This document shows positions 20,201 to 27,505 of a stretch of 64,000 nt of DNA, in pieces. Source of the stretch: an uncultured Legionella sp. Its GTDB lineage: Bacteria; Pseudomonadota; Gammaproteobacteria; Legionellales; Legionellaceae. A program made the translations under genes and the position numbers. The notes beneath the pieces are model-generated. The model was not told where the DNA came from, did not search any database, and saw nothing but the letters and a program-made list of their open reading frames with translations. How positions within the stretch are numbered: the first letter of the stretch is position 1; each line of letters opens with the position of its first letter. The stretch spans positions 124,001 through 188,000 of the forward strand of contig CABHON010000013.1 of assembly GCA_902168255.1 (NCBI GenBank), in the 5' to 3' direction.

Positions 20201-20497
20201 AAAAATATTTTGCAAAATACATTTGAAAATCGGCAGATTTCAGGAAAGACCATCGCTACGATACAAGAAAATATTGAACGGGTTCATAATTGGTTAGAAC
20301 AATTACCAAAGCAGGGTTTTTTTCCTAAAAAAATATCCTCTTGTAAAAGTTCAAATCATTGGTCTGGAAGACTATGGAATAATGGCATTGGCAGGAATTA
20401 TACTTCTGCATTACCAGAAGACCTGTATGAGAATTCTAATTTTTTAGAAATTGCGCAAAATGATTTTTTCAGCATATCCGAGGCAAAGCGGCCATGA
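14216..20497 (+). CDS. Giant GTPase-domain protein with ankyrin-like segment, candidate effector
   Basis: A 2093-residue protein with a good AGGAG ribosome site. Residues about 30-130 look like a secreted-toxin leader region. Around 245-280 is a KDGVGVEATNGSGHYKPT segment (SGHY at 260-263) of a kind seen in bacterial polymorphic toxins and effectors. A hydrophobic stretch lies at about 555-600. An ankyrin-like repeat at about 1350-1400 (RPLYLAIRTRRVDVVSLLLD) precedes a GTPase domain: P-loop GQSKRGKS at 1457-1464 and DMPGFG at 1520-1525. No canonical NKxD is seen (LILINERIGG instead), as in some dynamin- or AIG1-like GTPases. The C-terminal 500 residues are helical. The catalytic role is inferred only from the P-loop. 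The frame reopens after the TGA stop, so the C-terminus may be truncated. Confidence 0.75.
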   Translation: MYSTIDILPLDLENSKKSVEMAQAILRGSGKGLTNLYDTGVAVLEDPIDTVIIPVSQTILDAAIIYSAHASPNFAAEGDFDFQYFQEHILRNQPLYLEAVSRQKATWEKYPELYNKFMDGDASIKAEILSQITTELFLPGTVWNGAKSAAKLARNYHHTKLIYPPIFHNIEPVDPHIYSFKSLTIDDLRKVGKKAKDFIFFVTEDYDTIVANLRIDKAYRVEKGITVLSHIDLSRYARGRTAGMIRMSKDGVGVEATNGSGHYKPTAATKELIKSSLQKFGLTEINDYNIRLVDRNPFSSQPIITYDTYSLMPGAKSIVAASSFASITPNSYLWAFDELTSRGVESPKNNLEALIQQAFPEDSSSIQSSDFDLLEDFNNFSHTWPTKPQHNNLFKNVKTAGFKKIVAKGFRIDQKLAYGNQEHEFLRETGNSDNQPNLKEQDVEEIPEYIHQLYENVSEVEPFLARFNAEIETKLEQDNLGLSKAILSKVRTARKFQQHNIFELEKLTAQERMDRIRLEQDAVQCFIHMAEFAANHMHNKGLSRAFTIAAGTSSLAMAYDLGLSFSGVGAFHAGANMLLSALSGQSKGDGGITAGLLALDSKMNMILQLGFEMYKFLQKMDQHIAENFLNVVNGLAVLYKNQIHIFSQEMYHLGHVREGIDFTVDVKQKNVLRGAARYGDSIPLTDITEKEYKETLKDLYLLIEESYASYLNGQTISELERKAGSLYAIEDLRTLVTRGKAHGYFLAQLNDLNWIQEQRVFFNPLLTYEAVERYIALGPIYPKEVYKITTKLQEFMELMKVLRLYIPPLQNLYFLEILDVLTEMKTMYDYTQQIQDVVSNFKRFPKGHDNDDFIVNDFNSNRIELDGMVRNHAGIRDNQKWRGNVKNRCIANFKELFGLLYLKLGKIKFSNYLPDPLRHKTNGKSYDDCPIIYFEFWDGEKYTLSNHYTNFNRNYHLWNWNGIPQHSEHIANKAINKYKELRKKAVEEKLDELKVKIPVWLEKLTVSSTKWYQSCLISGIHPSLCQIIPQFPIGKYNQTSLLGPLEEDLRHNKGYNVALPVQTQFLSNLTTFIDAIQLADKALAVQRSRYVFRILSVIPSDINSIEFETGLKGCFIKLINDNSTLHFLDINTRNVTLAPIFPEKRDNFVKFLAERRFTPSTSSVYLSPYDVKQFLLFTNQTLPIDTTYAEVSHDPVTYYIEQQIVQLKTIHHELTVNPKPRVFAKAVNMSEIRQIIEIQQQFIDNGFKSIHVAIETLKNLNGSDYQQHLTAWNSTLGELVTQRNDLLSPPLSLELHKDQLNNKVAAIPKITPLINGSELQKLCSDPDVEISKIKTLLEQLFHEKSRPLEKMLNGVKSNELRPLYLAIRTRRVDVVSLLLDYDATVLDKDRGDIESEANNADVQKILALLDFHWYLQQYYVNEKMMPGRTVAFVTAGIDRLNLFGKSSKDKDAVFLFGQSKRGKSTLTNVYWCGTEYEDIDWKLQLKSGQEECTSTSDGISSETIYPSIFEKKDYNYSGVDMPGFGESRGFAYETAAGITTQYFNKIFKNVKLMVLVLTPHDIFDDGGKNLAEVLNSYGAIIGKSADRMNNVLILINERIGGIKRPMHKVMERLKEIVADSADLNKSAQFIFQHLQKRNILISSPVDPLFKSNFAEIIANAKSTPITDFNLASFHRNVAGFKQLMCRIEQHAQKLVDDRKSVLASIAIEQLKNLKTIKKALETREFLPEINQPGLVVSTQIAEQTELNKQLKIQGQLKKQMLDTITPLIETIVSNYDNVAIGEIGTIQKATRYALQLNIVNNFLERIYTVGLPRDNDCMTISLKPTMERTEVNQDKSYHTGSFGLPGAQAVEIDMTNYIQDEDGYFDYRPSLSEYTNKNSPMIMNSIFSTKESFKSEQKSESTSFLSNLLLPNVSFSNQLAFIRVICHVVRKWIPWTSTEETLHEISNEESQILKELDLRTKNLAQQLAMQSCNRAFLSQQKLDYLDDAEYILKETKNILQNTFENRQISGKTIATIQENIERVHNWLEQLPKQGFFPKKISSCKSSNHWSGRLWNNGIGRNYTSALPEDLYENSNFLEIAQNDFFSISEAKRP

Positions 20498-20535
20498 ACA
20501 ATTTTATCCAATGCCATGAATACAGCGAATGATTT

Positions 20536-20553
20536 GGCTGAAGTGATTCAGCC
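20536..20553. terminator. Hairpin between convergent genes
   Basis: GGCTGAA at 20536-20542 and TTCAGCC at 20547-20553 form a perfect 7-bp stem with a GTGA tetraloop, between the giant GTPase gene and trxB, which converge here. Neither side has a strong T-tract, so it is at best a modest bidirectional terminator. Confidence 0.4.
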
Positions 20554-20589
20554 ATCTATTCACTGGGTATCTCTATTAGTTGATGCAAG

Positions 20590-21552
<963 letters not shown>

Positions 21553-21602
21553 TTATAAAAGTCCTTTAATATAGACGAAACGAGTATTTTTTTAAAGATA
21601 TT

Positions 21603-24179
21603 ATGCCAAAAGAATTTATTTTAAATGAGTTAGATCCGAGAGATGAGCGAGACAATATGTCTGAGTATGAACGAAATGAGTCTCAAAATAGACCTGTTGG
21701 AATAGTTCGTCGATTACTTTCTCAACGAGTAGAAGAGGTGGTGTTTATTTTTACCTTTTCACTTTCTTTATTTATACTATTATCTCTTATTTCATTTAGC
21801 AAAACCGATCCTAATTGGTTTGGCTTAGCTACCTTTAAAACTACTGTCCTGAACTCTGGAGGATGGGTAGGTGCTTACTTAGCCGACAGTTTATTCTTTC
21901 TATTAGGTTGGTTAGCTTATATCCTGCCTGTTGTGATGGTTTATTTAGCATGGTTTCAATTATATCCTACCCGGTATGATGAAGAAGACAAAGAAATGAT
22001 GAGCGGCCGATGGCAGATGACAGGCGCATTGTTGTTTTTTTTAGGAACAACAGGTCTTTTTAGCCTTTTTTTTGGACAGCCTTCATATGTTTCCCCTTAT
22101 AATGCGGGTGGCGTGATAGGTGAGGTTTTATCAAAAATGCTAAGTTCTTCAATTAGTTTCGGGGGAGCCATTTTAATTCTTGTGGCATTGAGTTTAATGG
22201 GAATAACATTGCTAACAGGATTGTCTTGGATGACATTAATAGAAAAAATTGGCCTATTAACTTTATGGGCTTTTGATAAGTTAATGAATACACTAAAAGA
22301 AGGTGGATATTCTATTTATCGCTTAGTTGCAGGAAGAAAATCAACGGAATTTAATGAAATAAATGATAATCTACGAGAAGTCACACGTACAGAAGAAATA
22401 AGAAATATTCGAAATAGTGGCCCTGGCATCGATGATAACGCCGTTTCTATTTTAAGTGCTTCTGTTGAACGTGAATCGGTTGGTATTGAAACTCCAATAA
22501 GCCTCACTCGCGAGCCTGCAGTAAAGAAACGTTTTGCTTCATCTGTAGTATCTCCTAAACCAAATATGCCAATGGAAGCCCCCTCGATAATGGCGAATGT
22601 TACTGCTTCAAAACCTGCGCCAGCTCTTATTCGTCCTACAAAACCATTAACCTCACCATTTAAAGAATCTGGTGTTTCTGTTAATTCATTGCCGCCGTTG
22701 AGTTTATTAGAGCCTGCGCAAAAAACCTTAGATAAGGGATATAGCAGTATGCAATTAGAAAACATGGCGCGAGAAGTGGAGCAACGATTATTAGATTTTG
22801 GTATAGAAGTTCAAGTTGTTGCAGTTCATCCTGGGCCAGTCATTACTCGTTTTGAGCTACAATTAGCCGCTGGTTTAAAAGTTTCCAGAATTTCTGGGCT
22901 TGCAAAAGATTTAGCGCGCTCCTTATCAGTGTCGAGTGTCCGTGTAGTAGACGTTATTCCTGGTAAACCAGTTATTGGTTTAGAATTACCTAACCAACAA
23001 CGCGAAATGGTTCGATTAAGCGAAGTGTTTTTAACCGATCAGTTTCAGCAAGCACGCTCGCCAGTTAGTTTAGCAATGGGTGTAGATATTTCTGGTTATC
23101 CTGTTGTAGTGGATTTAGCTAAGATGCCTCACCTATTAGTGGCAGGAACCACTGGTTCTGGAAAATCGGTTGGATTAAATGCGATGTTATTAAGCATTTT
23201 ATTTAAAGCAACGCCAGAAATGGTACGGTTAATTTTAGTTGATCCTAAAATGTTGGAATTCTCCATTTATGATGGTATTCCTCATTTACTAACCCCAGTT
23301 GTTACTGACATGAAAGAAGCTGCCGGAGCATTGCGTTGGTGTGTAGCTGAAATGGAACGTCGTTATAAGTTAATGTCCTCTCTCGGTGTTCGTAATTTAG
23401 CTGCTTACAACTCGATGATCAAAGAAGGGGAGCAACGGGGAGAATTAATTCGTGATCCGTTATGGAAAGCTACCCAAGACATGCAAGCTTCTCCACCGTA
23501 TTTGTCCTCATTACCCTACATTGTGGTAGTGATTGATGAATTAGCAGATATGATGATGGTGGTGGGTAAAAAAGTAGAGCAATTAATTGCCCGCATTGCG
23601 CAAAAAGCGCGAGCAGCAGGAATTCACCTAATTTTAGCTACACAACGTCCTTCTGTGGATGTCTTAACAGGTTTAATTAAATCTAACATTCCAACCCGGG
23701 TTGCTTTTCAAGTGTCTTCAAAAATTGATTCGCGCACAATTTTGGATCAACAAGGTGCAGAACAATTATTAGGTCATGGTGATATGTTATATCTTACGCC
23801 TGGTTCTGGTTCCCCTGTTCGTATCCATGGCGCCTTTGTGGATGACAAAGAAGTTCACCGTGTGACTGACGCATGGCGTGCACTTGCTCCACCGGAATAT
23901 GTTGATATTATCGGAAGAAATGGTACTGAAGGCGGTGGTGAGGATTTATTTGGTGAAGGCGGTGATAGTGTCGAAGAGTCTGATCCCCTTTATGACGAAG
24001 CTGTTCAATTTGTTACCGAATCACGCAAAGCCAGTATTTCAGCTCTTCAACGTCGCTTAAAAGTCGGCTATAACCGCGCTGCTCGATTAATAGAAGAAAT
24101 GGAACGTACAGGTATTGTAAGTGGAATGGAATCCGGCGGTGTTCGGGATGTATTAGTGCCACGTCCTGAGGAGCAATAA
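21603..24179 (+). CDS. ftsK: DNA translocase FtsK
   Basis: An 858-residue septal DNA translocase. The N-terminus has about four membrane helices (about 45-210). A fairly short linker follows (about 225-385), then the alpha/beta motor domain with Walker A GTTGSGKS at 515-522 and a Walker B region IVVVIDELADMM. The C-terminal gamma winged-helix domain (about 795-855, YNRAARLIEEMERTGIV) normally reads KOPS sequences and activates XerD at dif. It is shorter than E. coli FtsK because of the linker, as in many gammaproteobacteria. The start at 21603 has a poor ribosome site; ATG 21657 is an alternative. Confidence 0.97.
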   Translation: MPKEFILNELDPRDERDNMSEYERNESQNRPVGIVRRLLSQRVEEVVFIFTFSLSLFILLSLISFSKTDPNWFGLATFKTTVLNSGGWVGAYLADSLFFLLGWLAYILPVVMVYLAWFQLYPTRYDEEDKEMMSGRWQMTGALLFFLGTTGLFSLFFGQPSYVSPYNAGGVIGEVLSKMLSSSISFGGAILILVALSLMGITLLTGLSWMTLIEKIGLLTLWAFDKLMNTLKEGGYSIYRLVAGRKSTEFNEINDNLREVTRTEEIRNIRNSGPGIDDNAVSILSASVERESVGIETPISLTREPAVKKRFASSVVSPKPNMPMEAPSIMANVTASKPAPALIRPTKPLTSPFKESGVSVNSLPPLSLLEPAQKTLDKGYSSMQLENMAREVEQRLLDFGIEVQVVAVHPGPVITRFELQLAAGLKVSRISGLAKDLARSLSVSSVRVVDVIPGKPVIGLELPNQQREMVRLSEVFLTDQFQQARSPVSLAMGVDISGYPVVVDLAKMPHLLVAGTTGSGKSVGLNAMLLSILFKATPEMVRLILVDPKMLEFSIYDGIPHLLTPVVTDMKEAAGALRWCVAEMERRYKLMSSLGVRNLAAYNSMIKEGEQRGELIRDPLWKATQDMQASPPYLSSLPYIVVVIDELADMMMVVGKKVEQLIARIAQKARAAGIHLILATQRPSVDVLTGLIKSNIPTRVAFQVSSKIDSRTILDQQGAEQLLGHGDMLYLTPGSGSPVRIHGAFVDDKEVHRVTDAWRALAPPEYVDIIGRNGTEGGGEDLFGEGGDSVEESDPLYDEAVQFVTESRKASISALQRRLKVGYNRAARLIEEMERTGIVSGMESGGVRDVLVPRPEEQ

Positions 24180-24287
24180 ATTACTGTAGTATAAAAGGAT
24201 ATTATCGGATTGAATTTTAAGGAAGTAAGTGTTGTTTTATTAAGAAGATTGTTCTTATTAGAATATACTGTTAATTCATGAGATACT

Positions 24288-24354
24288 TATTTAATATTTC
24301 AATAAGCATAGTGAGTTAAAATCAATCCTAATTGAAATAACAGTAAGATACAAC
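24288..24354 (+). promoter_or_regulatory. Shared upstream element, copy 1
   Basis: This 67-bp leader ends at the U-box start codon and is strongly similar to 25527-25594, at the same distance from the next gene's ATG. Shared words are TATTTAATATTT, AATAAG, TTAAAAT and AATAACAGT. TTTAATATT resembles the TTAATATT half-site of the PmrA regulator of Legionella and Coxiella effector genes. That link is inference, and only one half-site matches well. Confidence 0.45.
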
Positions 24355-25371
24355 ATGTCACCTGATCTAAACCATGGCTTCACATCAGATATAAATAATG
24401 ATTGGGCTGGAACTGAAATTGGAAGAATAGAAAGAGAAGCCATTGTTAAAGCAGCAAATGCTCTTGCTGAATATGGGGTTACAGAACAACTCATTAGAGA
24501 GAAATGGCAATCTAGTCAAAATTATTCCGGTGTAATACCACAATATATTCCCTTTACTGATTCTAATAGTTGGGCATTAATTTTTCTAATATCTGGACAA
24601 CCACCTGAAGTATTATTAGAAATTGAATATCTATCGGAACTACCGGAAGGGATGCGCCTAACACCTGAAGAAGCATTTGGACAAATTAATGGACTTGATG
24701 GTATTCAAGTCAAAACACTAACATGGTTGTATTCTTATGGCTTACGTGCCCATCATTTGAGAAACTGGCAAAATGAGCATGATTCTAGGTCTTTTTTGCT
24801 TGGGCATCATTGTGCTTTAAAAGATCTTGTTATAAGGGAACATAGACCCGTAGAAGAAGCTATTAATATATTACAAGGTAAATCAGAAGAGGAGGCATGG
24901 GACATTTACAGCAATTCTCCACCAAATATCCCACATTCATTAGAAGTTTTTTCTCATCCACATCATAATGCAGATAGATTAGAAAAAGTGATCAAGGATA
25001 CAGAGAATACTGAAGGAAAAAGACATCAATCACTGATAATTCCTGATGAATTTGTTTGCCTACTTTCGGGAAAAATAATCGATGTACCGGTTCGTATACC
25101 TGGTGACCCACATGCTTTTGAGAAATCTTATTTAGAACGCTGGTTTAAGATTAAACATATCAATCCCATAACTAACGAGCCTTGTGATCCTAAAGAAATG
25201 GTAGAAAATAAAGAATTAAAAGCAAAAATTAATAACTTTATTAGCAAATATGAACGTAAGTGTAAAACAAGCCAAGGTTTTTTAACCGCCTTTTGGAAGA
25301 GACAAAATGCAGCAAGTAATTCTGGGCATGAAAGGGCACATAGCACTTCTATGAATAGAAAAGTATCATAA
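24355..25371 (+). CDS. U-box E3 ubiquitin ligase-like protein, candidate effector
   Basis: A 338-residue protein whose C-terminal part (about 229-300) reads as a U-box: IPDEFVCLLSGKIIDVPVRI, FEKSYLERWF, NPITNEPC, then EMVENKELKAKINNFI. U-boxes recruit ubiquitin-loaded E2 enzymes and occur in Legionella effectors such as LubX, so host-protein ubiquitination is a reasonable inference. The N-terminal part (about 20-200) is helical and contains AFGQINGLDGIQVKTLTWLY and HRPVEEAINILQGKSEEEAW, possibly degenerate substrate-binding repeats. No signal peptide. It follows ftsK on the same strand at 175 bp with its own AT-rich leader, similar to that of the next gene. Confidence 0.8.
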   Translation: MSPDLNHGFTSDINNDWAGTEIGRIEREAIVKAANALAEYGVTEQLIREKWQSSQNYSGVIPQYIPFTDSNSWALIFLISGQPPEVLLEIEYLSELPEGMRLTPEEAFGQINGLDGIQVKTLTWLYSYGLRAHHLRNWQNEHDSRSFLLGHHCALKDLVIREHRPVEEAINILQGKSEEEAWDIYSNSPPNIPHSLEVFSHPHHNADRLEKVIKDTENTEGKRHQSLIIPDEFVCLLSGKIIDVPVRIPGDPHAFEKSYLERWFKIKHINPITNEPCDPKEMVENKELKAKINNFISKYERKCKTSQGFLTAFWKRQNAASNSGHERAHSTSMNRKVS

Positions 25372-25526
25372 AATATTTAAGTTGAAGAAAAGGTTGTATG
25401 GTGCCGTACCTTGTTGGGCATAGGTTTGTCCAAGTTGTGAATAATAATAAAAATAAATTGAAAATATTATTGCTTTATTTGGAAAATCTATTAATACTAA
25501 ATAGGATTTTTAATTCTACAATATTG

Positions 25527-25594
25527 TATTTAATATTTTAATAAGTATATTGAATTAAAATTGCTTGTACCAAAAAATAACAGTGAGAGAAAAA
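25527..25594 (+). promoter_or_regulatory. Shared upstream element, copy 2
   Basis: A near-duplicate of the 67-bp leader at 24288-24354, again ending at the start codon. Differences are point substitutions plus about one inserted base, so the two genes probably share regulation or arose by duplication of a common 5' region. Confidence 0.45.
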
Positions 25595-25894
25595 ATGCAA
25601 AATGAGAGACCACAATCCAAGAATACAGAAGTTGATTTATCCCAAATAGATGATTACAAATTTTCGAGGAAATCAAGGGATAGCAATGATACCTCATCAG
25701 CACGTTCAGCTTCAGATGAAGCTCGTGGATTTTTCTGCATCGGAGAATGGGGTTCTCAAACAGCGGATACTAAAGCTCCTTTAACACTGTTGTGGGGCAG
25801 AAATGTGGCTGGGAGCAAGAATGCGGCTGAGAGTAAGCAAGTTGCCCAGAGTAGCATTGTTCCCACAATGAAACCGGGTTCTTCTAATGGATAA
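25595..25894 (+). CDS. Small hydrophilic protein of unknown function
   Basis: About 99 residues from ATG 25595 (MQNERPQSKNTEVDLSQIDD), preceded by a GTGAGAG site; an upstream in-frame start at 25565 is less likely because the leader it would translate is shared non-coding sequence. Rich in Ser, Lys, Asp and Asn; the middle has GFFCIGEWGSQTADTK, and the C-terminal half has AGSKNAAESKQVAQSS. No family recognised. The leader shared with the U-box gene suggests common regulation. It could be a small effector or a remnant. Confidence 0.45.
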   Translation: MQNERPQSKNTEVDLSQIDDYKFSRKSRDSNDTSSARSASDEARGFFCIGEWGSQTADTKAPLTLLWGRNVAGSKNAAESKQVAQSSIVPTMKPGSSNG

Positions 25895-25982
25895 TAGAAG
25901 CTACAGAGCTGAGTAATTCATGCATTATTTTGACTAAAATATCGCATGAAACCATAGTAGCAAAGGACCAAACTACACCAAT

Positions 25983-26140
25983 CGTCATTGCGAGGAGCGG
26001 TATTGCGTAGCGATAGCGAAGCAATAAAGCGACGTGGCAATCCAGTAACAATAATTCAATCAATATCAATGTCTGGATTACCACGTCTTGTTTTGCATTG
26101 CTGCGCTTCGCTTGCATGCAAACCACTCCTCACAATGATG
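25983..26140. repeat. Dispersed palindromic repeat of about 158 bp
   Basis: The outer arms CGTCATTGCGAGGAG and CTCCTCACAATGATG are inverted, and an inner pair (CGTGGCAATCCAG near 26033, CTGGATTACCACG near 26073) is inverted too, so the whole can fold into one long hairpin. The words match a palindromic repeat type seen in several intracellular bacteria. Related copies are at 36573-36655 and, degraded, at 13612-13658. Confidence 0.75.
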
Positions 26141-26503
26141 CTTTTGGGTATTTTATCTTTGTAGTAATTGGTCAAAAAATGCTAGTATTACCCCGAACAT
26201 AGTAGTACTAGCACTGAAAAATTAAAAAAAGAGGATACCGAAAATAATCTAACCAGTGCTGTTATTGTGAAATATTGATTGTTGGTGTTTTCCTTTGCCA
26301 AAAAAGTGGATTTGCGCCAGTGAGGTGAAGTCTTTTAAGGAAAACCGAATACAAAGTTCTTTACAACTAGGATAAGCCAAATATACTACCCCCTACCATG
26401 AGTATGTATTAACATTTGTTACTGATAAATACTTAAATTTTATTTGCTACAATTTGCCTAAATAAAAAATAATGGCAAAACTTTTTTAAATATAAGGTAT
26501 AAA
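26141..26503. other. Gene-free stretch
   Basis: No convincing gene. A short open frame near 26205-26277 reads STSTEKLKKEDTENNLTSA and then a stop, with stops close upstream; it may be a scrap of a decayed Ser/Thr/Glu-rich gene tail. The last 60 bp are very AT-rich and lead into the next gene. Confidence 0.3.
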
Positions 26504-27247
26504 ATGAGCGAACGAGAGAGTAATTTTTTATTAGCTATTACTAATTATCAGCAGCTCTTTGATGCTTTTCAGATTGAAATACTAAAACCAACCCGTGATT
26601 ATACCTATCAAGATAAATTAAAAGCGCTTAGGGATAAATTAACATTACGTGCCCATCAATCTCTTGTAAATCAATTATATAACTCCTTGCAGACACTGAA
26701 AGAAAATGTTTCAGAGGATGATTCTACATGGATAAATTGCTTTATGGCAGATACAGTGAATATTGAAAAATTACTGAATGAATATTTAATAATCTGTGTA
26801 GACAATCCCGCCAGTAAATCAAAGAAATCAAATATACTAGTGGAGTTAAAAGAAGTTATAGAAAAAAATCGACTAAAACATACGTATCTCACACAACTAG
26901 AAGAACAAATTCATAATAGGTATCAAGAAATACAGAATCAAGCATTTATTATTCTGCGATCATTAAAGAATGAAACAGAATTTAAACAAGAAATCGATGA
27001 GATTGAAAAACAAATAACCCAAGAAAATGAAGCGCTGATGGAATGCAAAAATAAATTTGATCACTATATGTTTGCTATTAATCACTTAGGACGATGTTGT
27101 AATGAACTAAAACAAGAAGATGAAAATATTGCACCTCATTTATTAAATTTTATGAAAAAAGCTCCTACATGCCAAAATCTTGTTGATTTAAACTCTCAGG
27201 CTGATGAGTGTTGTTCAGTCTCTTACTCTTCAACTTCAGTTAGTTGA
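26504..27247 (+). CDS. Coiled-coil protein of unknown function
   Basis: A 247-residue, largely alpha-helical, Gln/Glu/Lys/Asn-rich protein with probable coiled coils at about 110-200 (LEEQIHNRYQEIQNQAF, EIDEIEKQITQENEALME). No signal peptide, membrane segment or family recognised. AAGG precedes ATG. Its last codons (SYSSTSVS and stop) lie inside a duplicated scrap of the wecA-like gene's 3' end, so the natural C-terminus was probably replaced by recombination. Candidate effector by composition only. Confidence 0.55.
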   Translation: MSERESNFLLAITNYQQLFDAFQIEILKPTRDYTYQDKLKALRDKLTLRAHQSLVNQLYNSLQTLKENVSEDDSTWINCFMADTVNIEKLLNEYLIICVDNPASKSKKSNILVELKEVIEKNRLKHTYLTQLEEQIHNRYQEIQNQAFIILRSLKNETEFKQEIDEIEKQITQENEALMECKNKFDHYMFAINHLGRCCNELKQEDENIAPHLLNFMKKAPTCQNLVDLNSQADECCSVSYSSTSVS

Positions 27248-27356
27248 TAAGCTCTACTTGAGCTGTTCTCTTCGAAAAAACAAAACATAAGGAACGAACA
27301 AAAAGAAAAAGGAAGAGAATAATAAAAATTTCATGTCATACAACAACGCAAGCTAA
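27223..27356 (-). pseudogene. Duplicated 3'-end fragment of the wecA-like gene
   Basis: The stretch aligns with 36823-36947: CTTCAACTTCAGT, TTCGAAAAAA, ACAAAACATAAGGAAC and GGAAGAGAATAA are shared in order. In the minus frame it encodes a version of the YVLFF...LTEVEE tail of the glycosyltransferase. Similarity fades beyond AAGCTAA near 27356. It overlaps the end of the 247-residue gene on the other strand. Confidence 0.75.
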
Positions 27357-27390
27357 TAGCCCACTCAGAAATGAGCGCGAGTGAACCTTT

Positions 27391-27497
27391 ATCATAAAAA
27401 AGAGAAAGCATGAGGCCATCTTCCTGACGGTTCGCCGCCAAGATTTTTGACTTGACTTAATGGTGGTGCGGATGTGACTGGTGACACAACTAGTTCC
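27391..27497 (-). pseudogene. Duplicated 5'-end fragment of the 812-residue gene
   Basis: This is a close copy of the start of the adjacent gene (29850-29953). The minus strand has the same GAGG ribosome site, the GTG start and SPVTSAPPLSQVKNLGG, then EPSGRWPHAFSFL and a stop after about 32 codons. It lies just past the 3' end of the intact gene, so that gene is flanked by direct repeats of its own 5' end. Confidence 0.8.
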
Positions 27498-27505
27498 TCT
27501 TTGCT

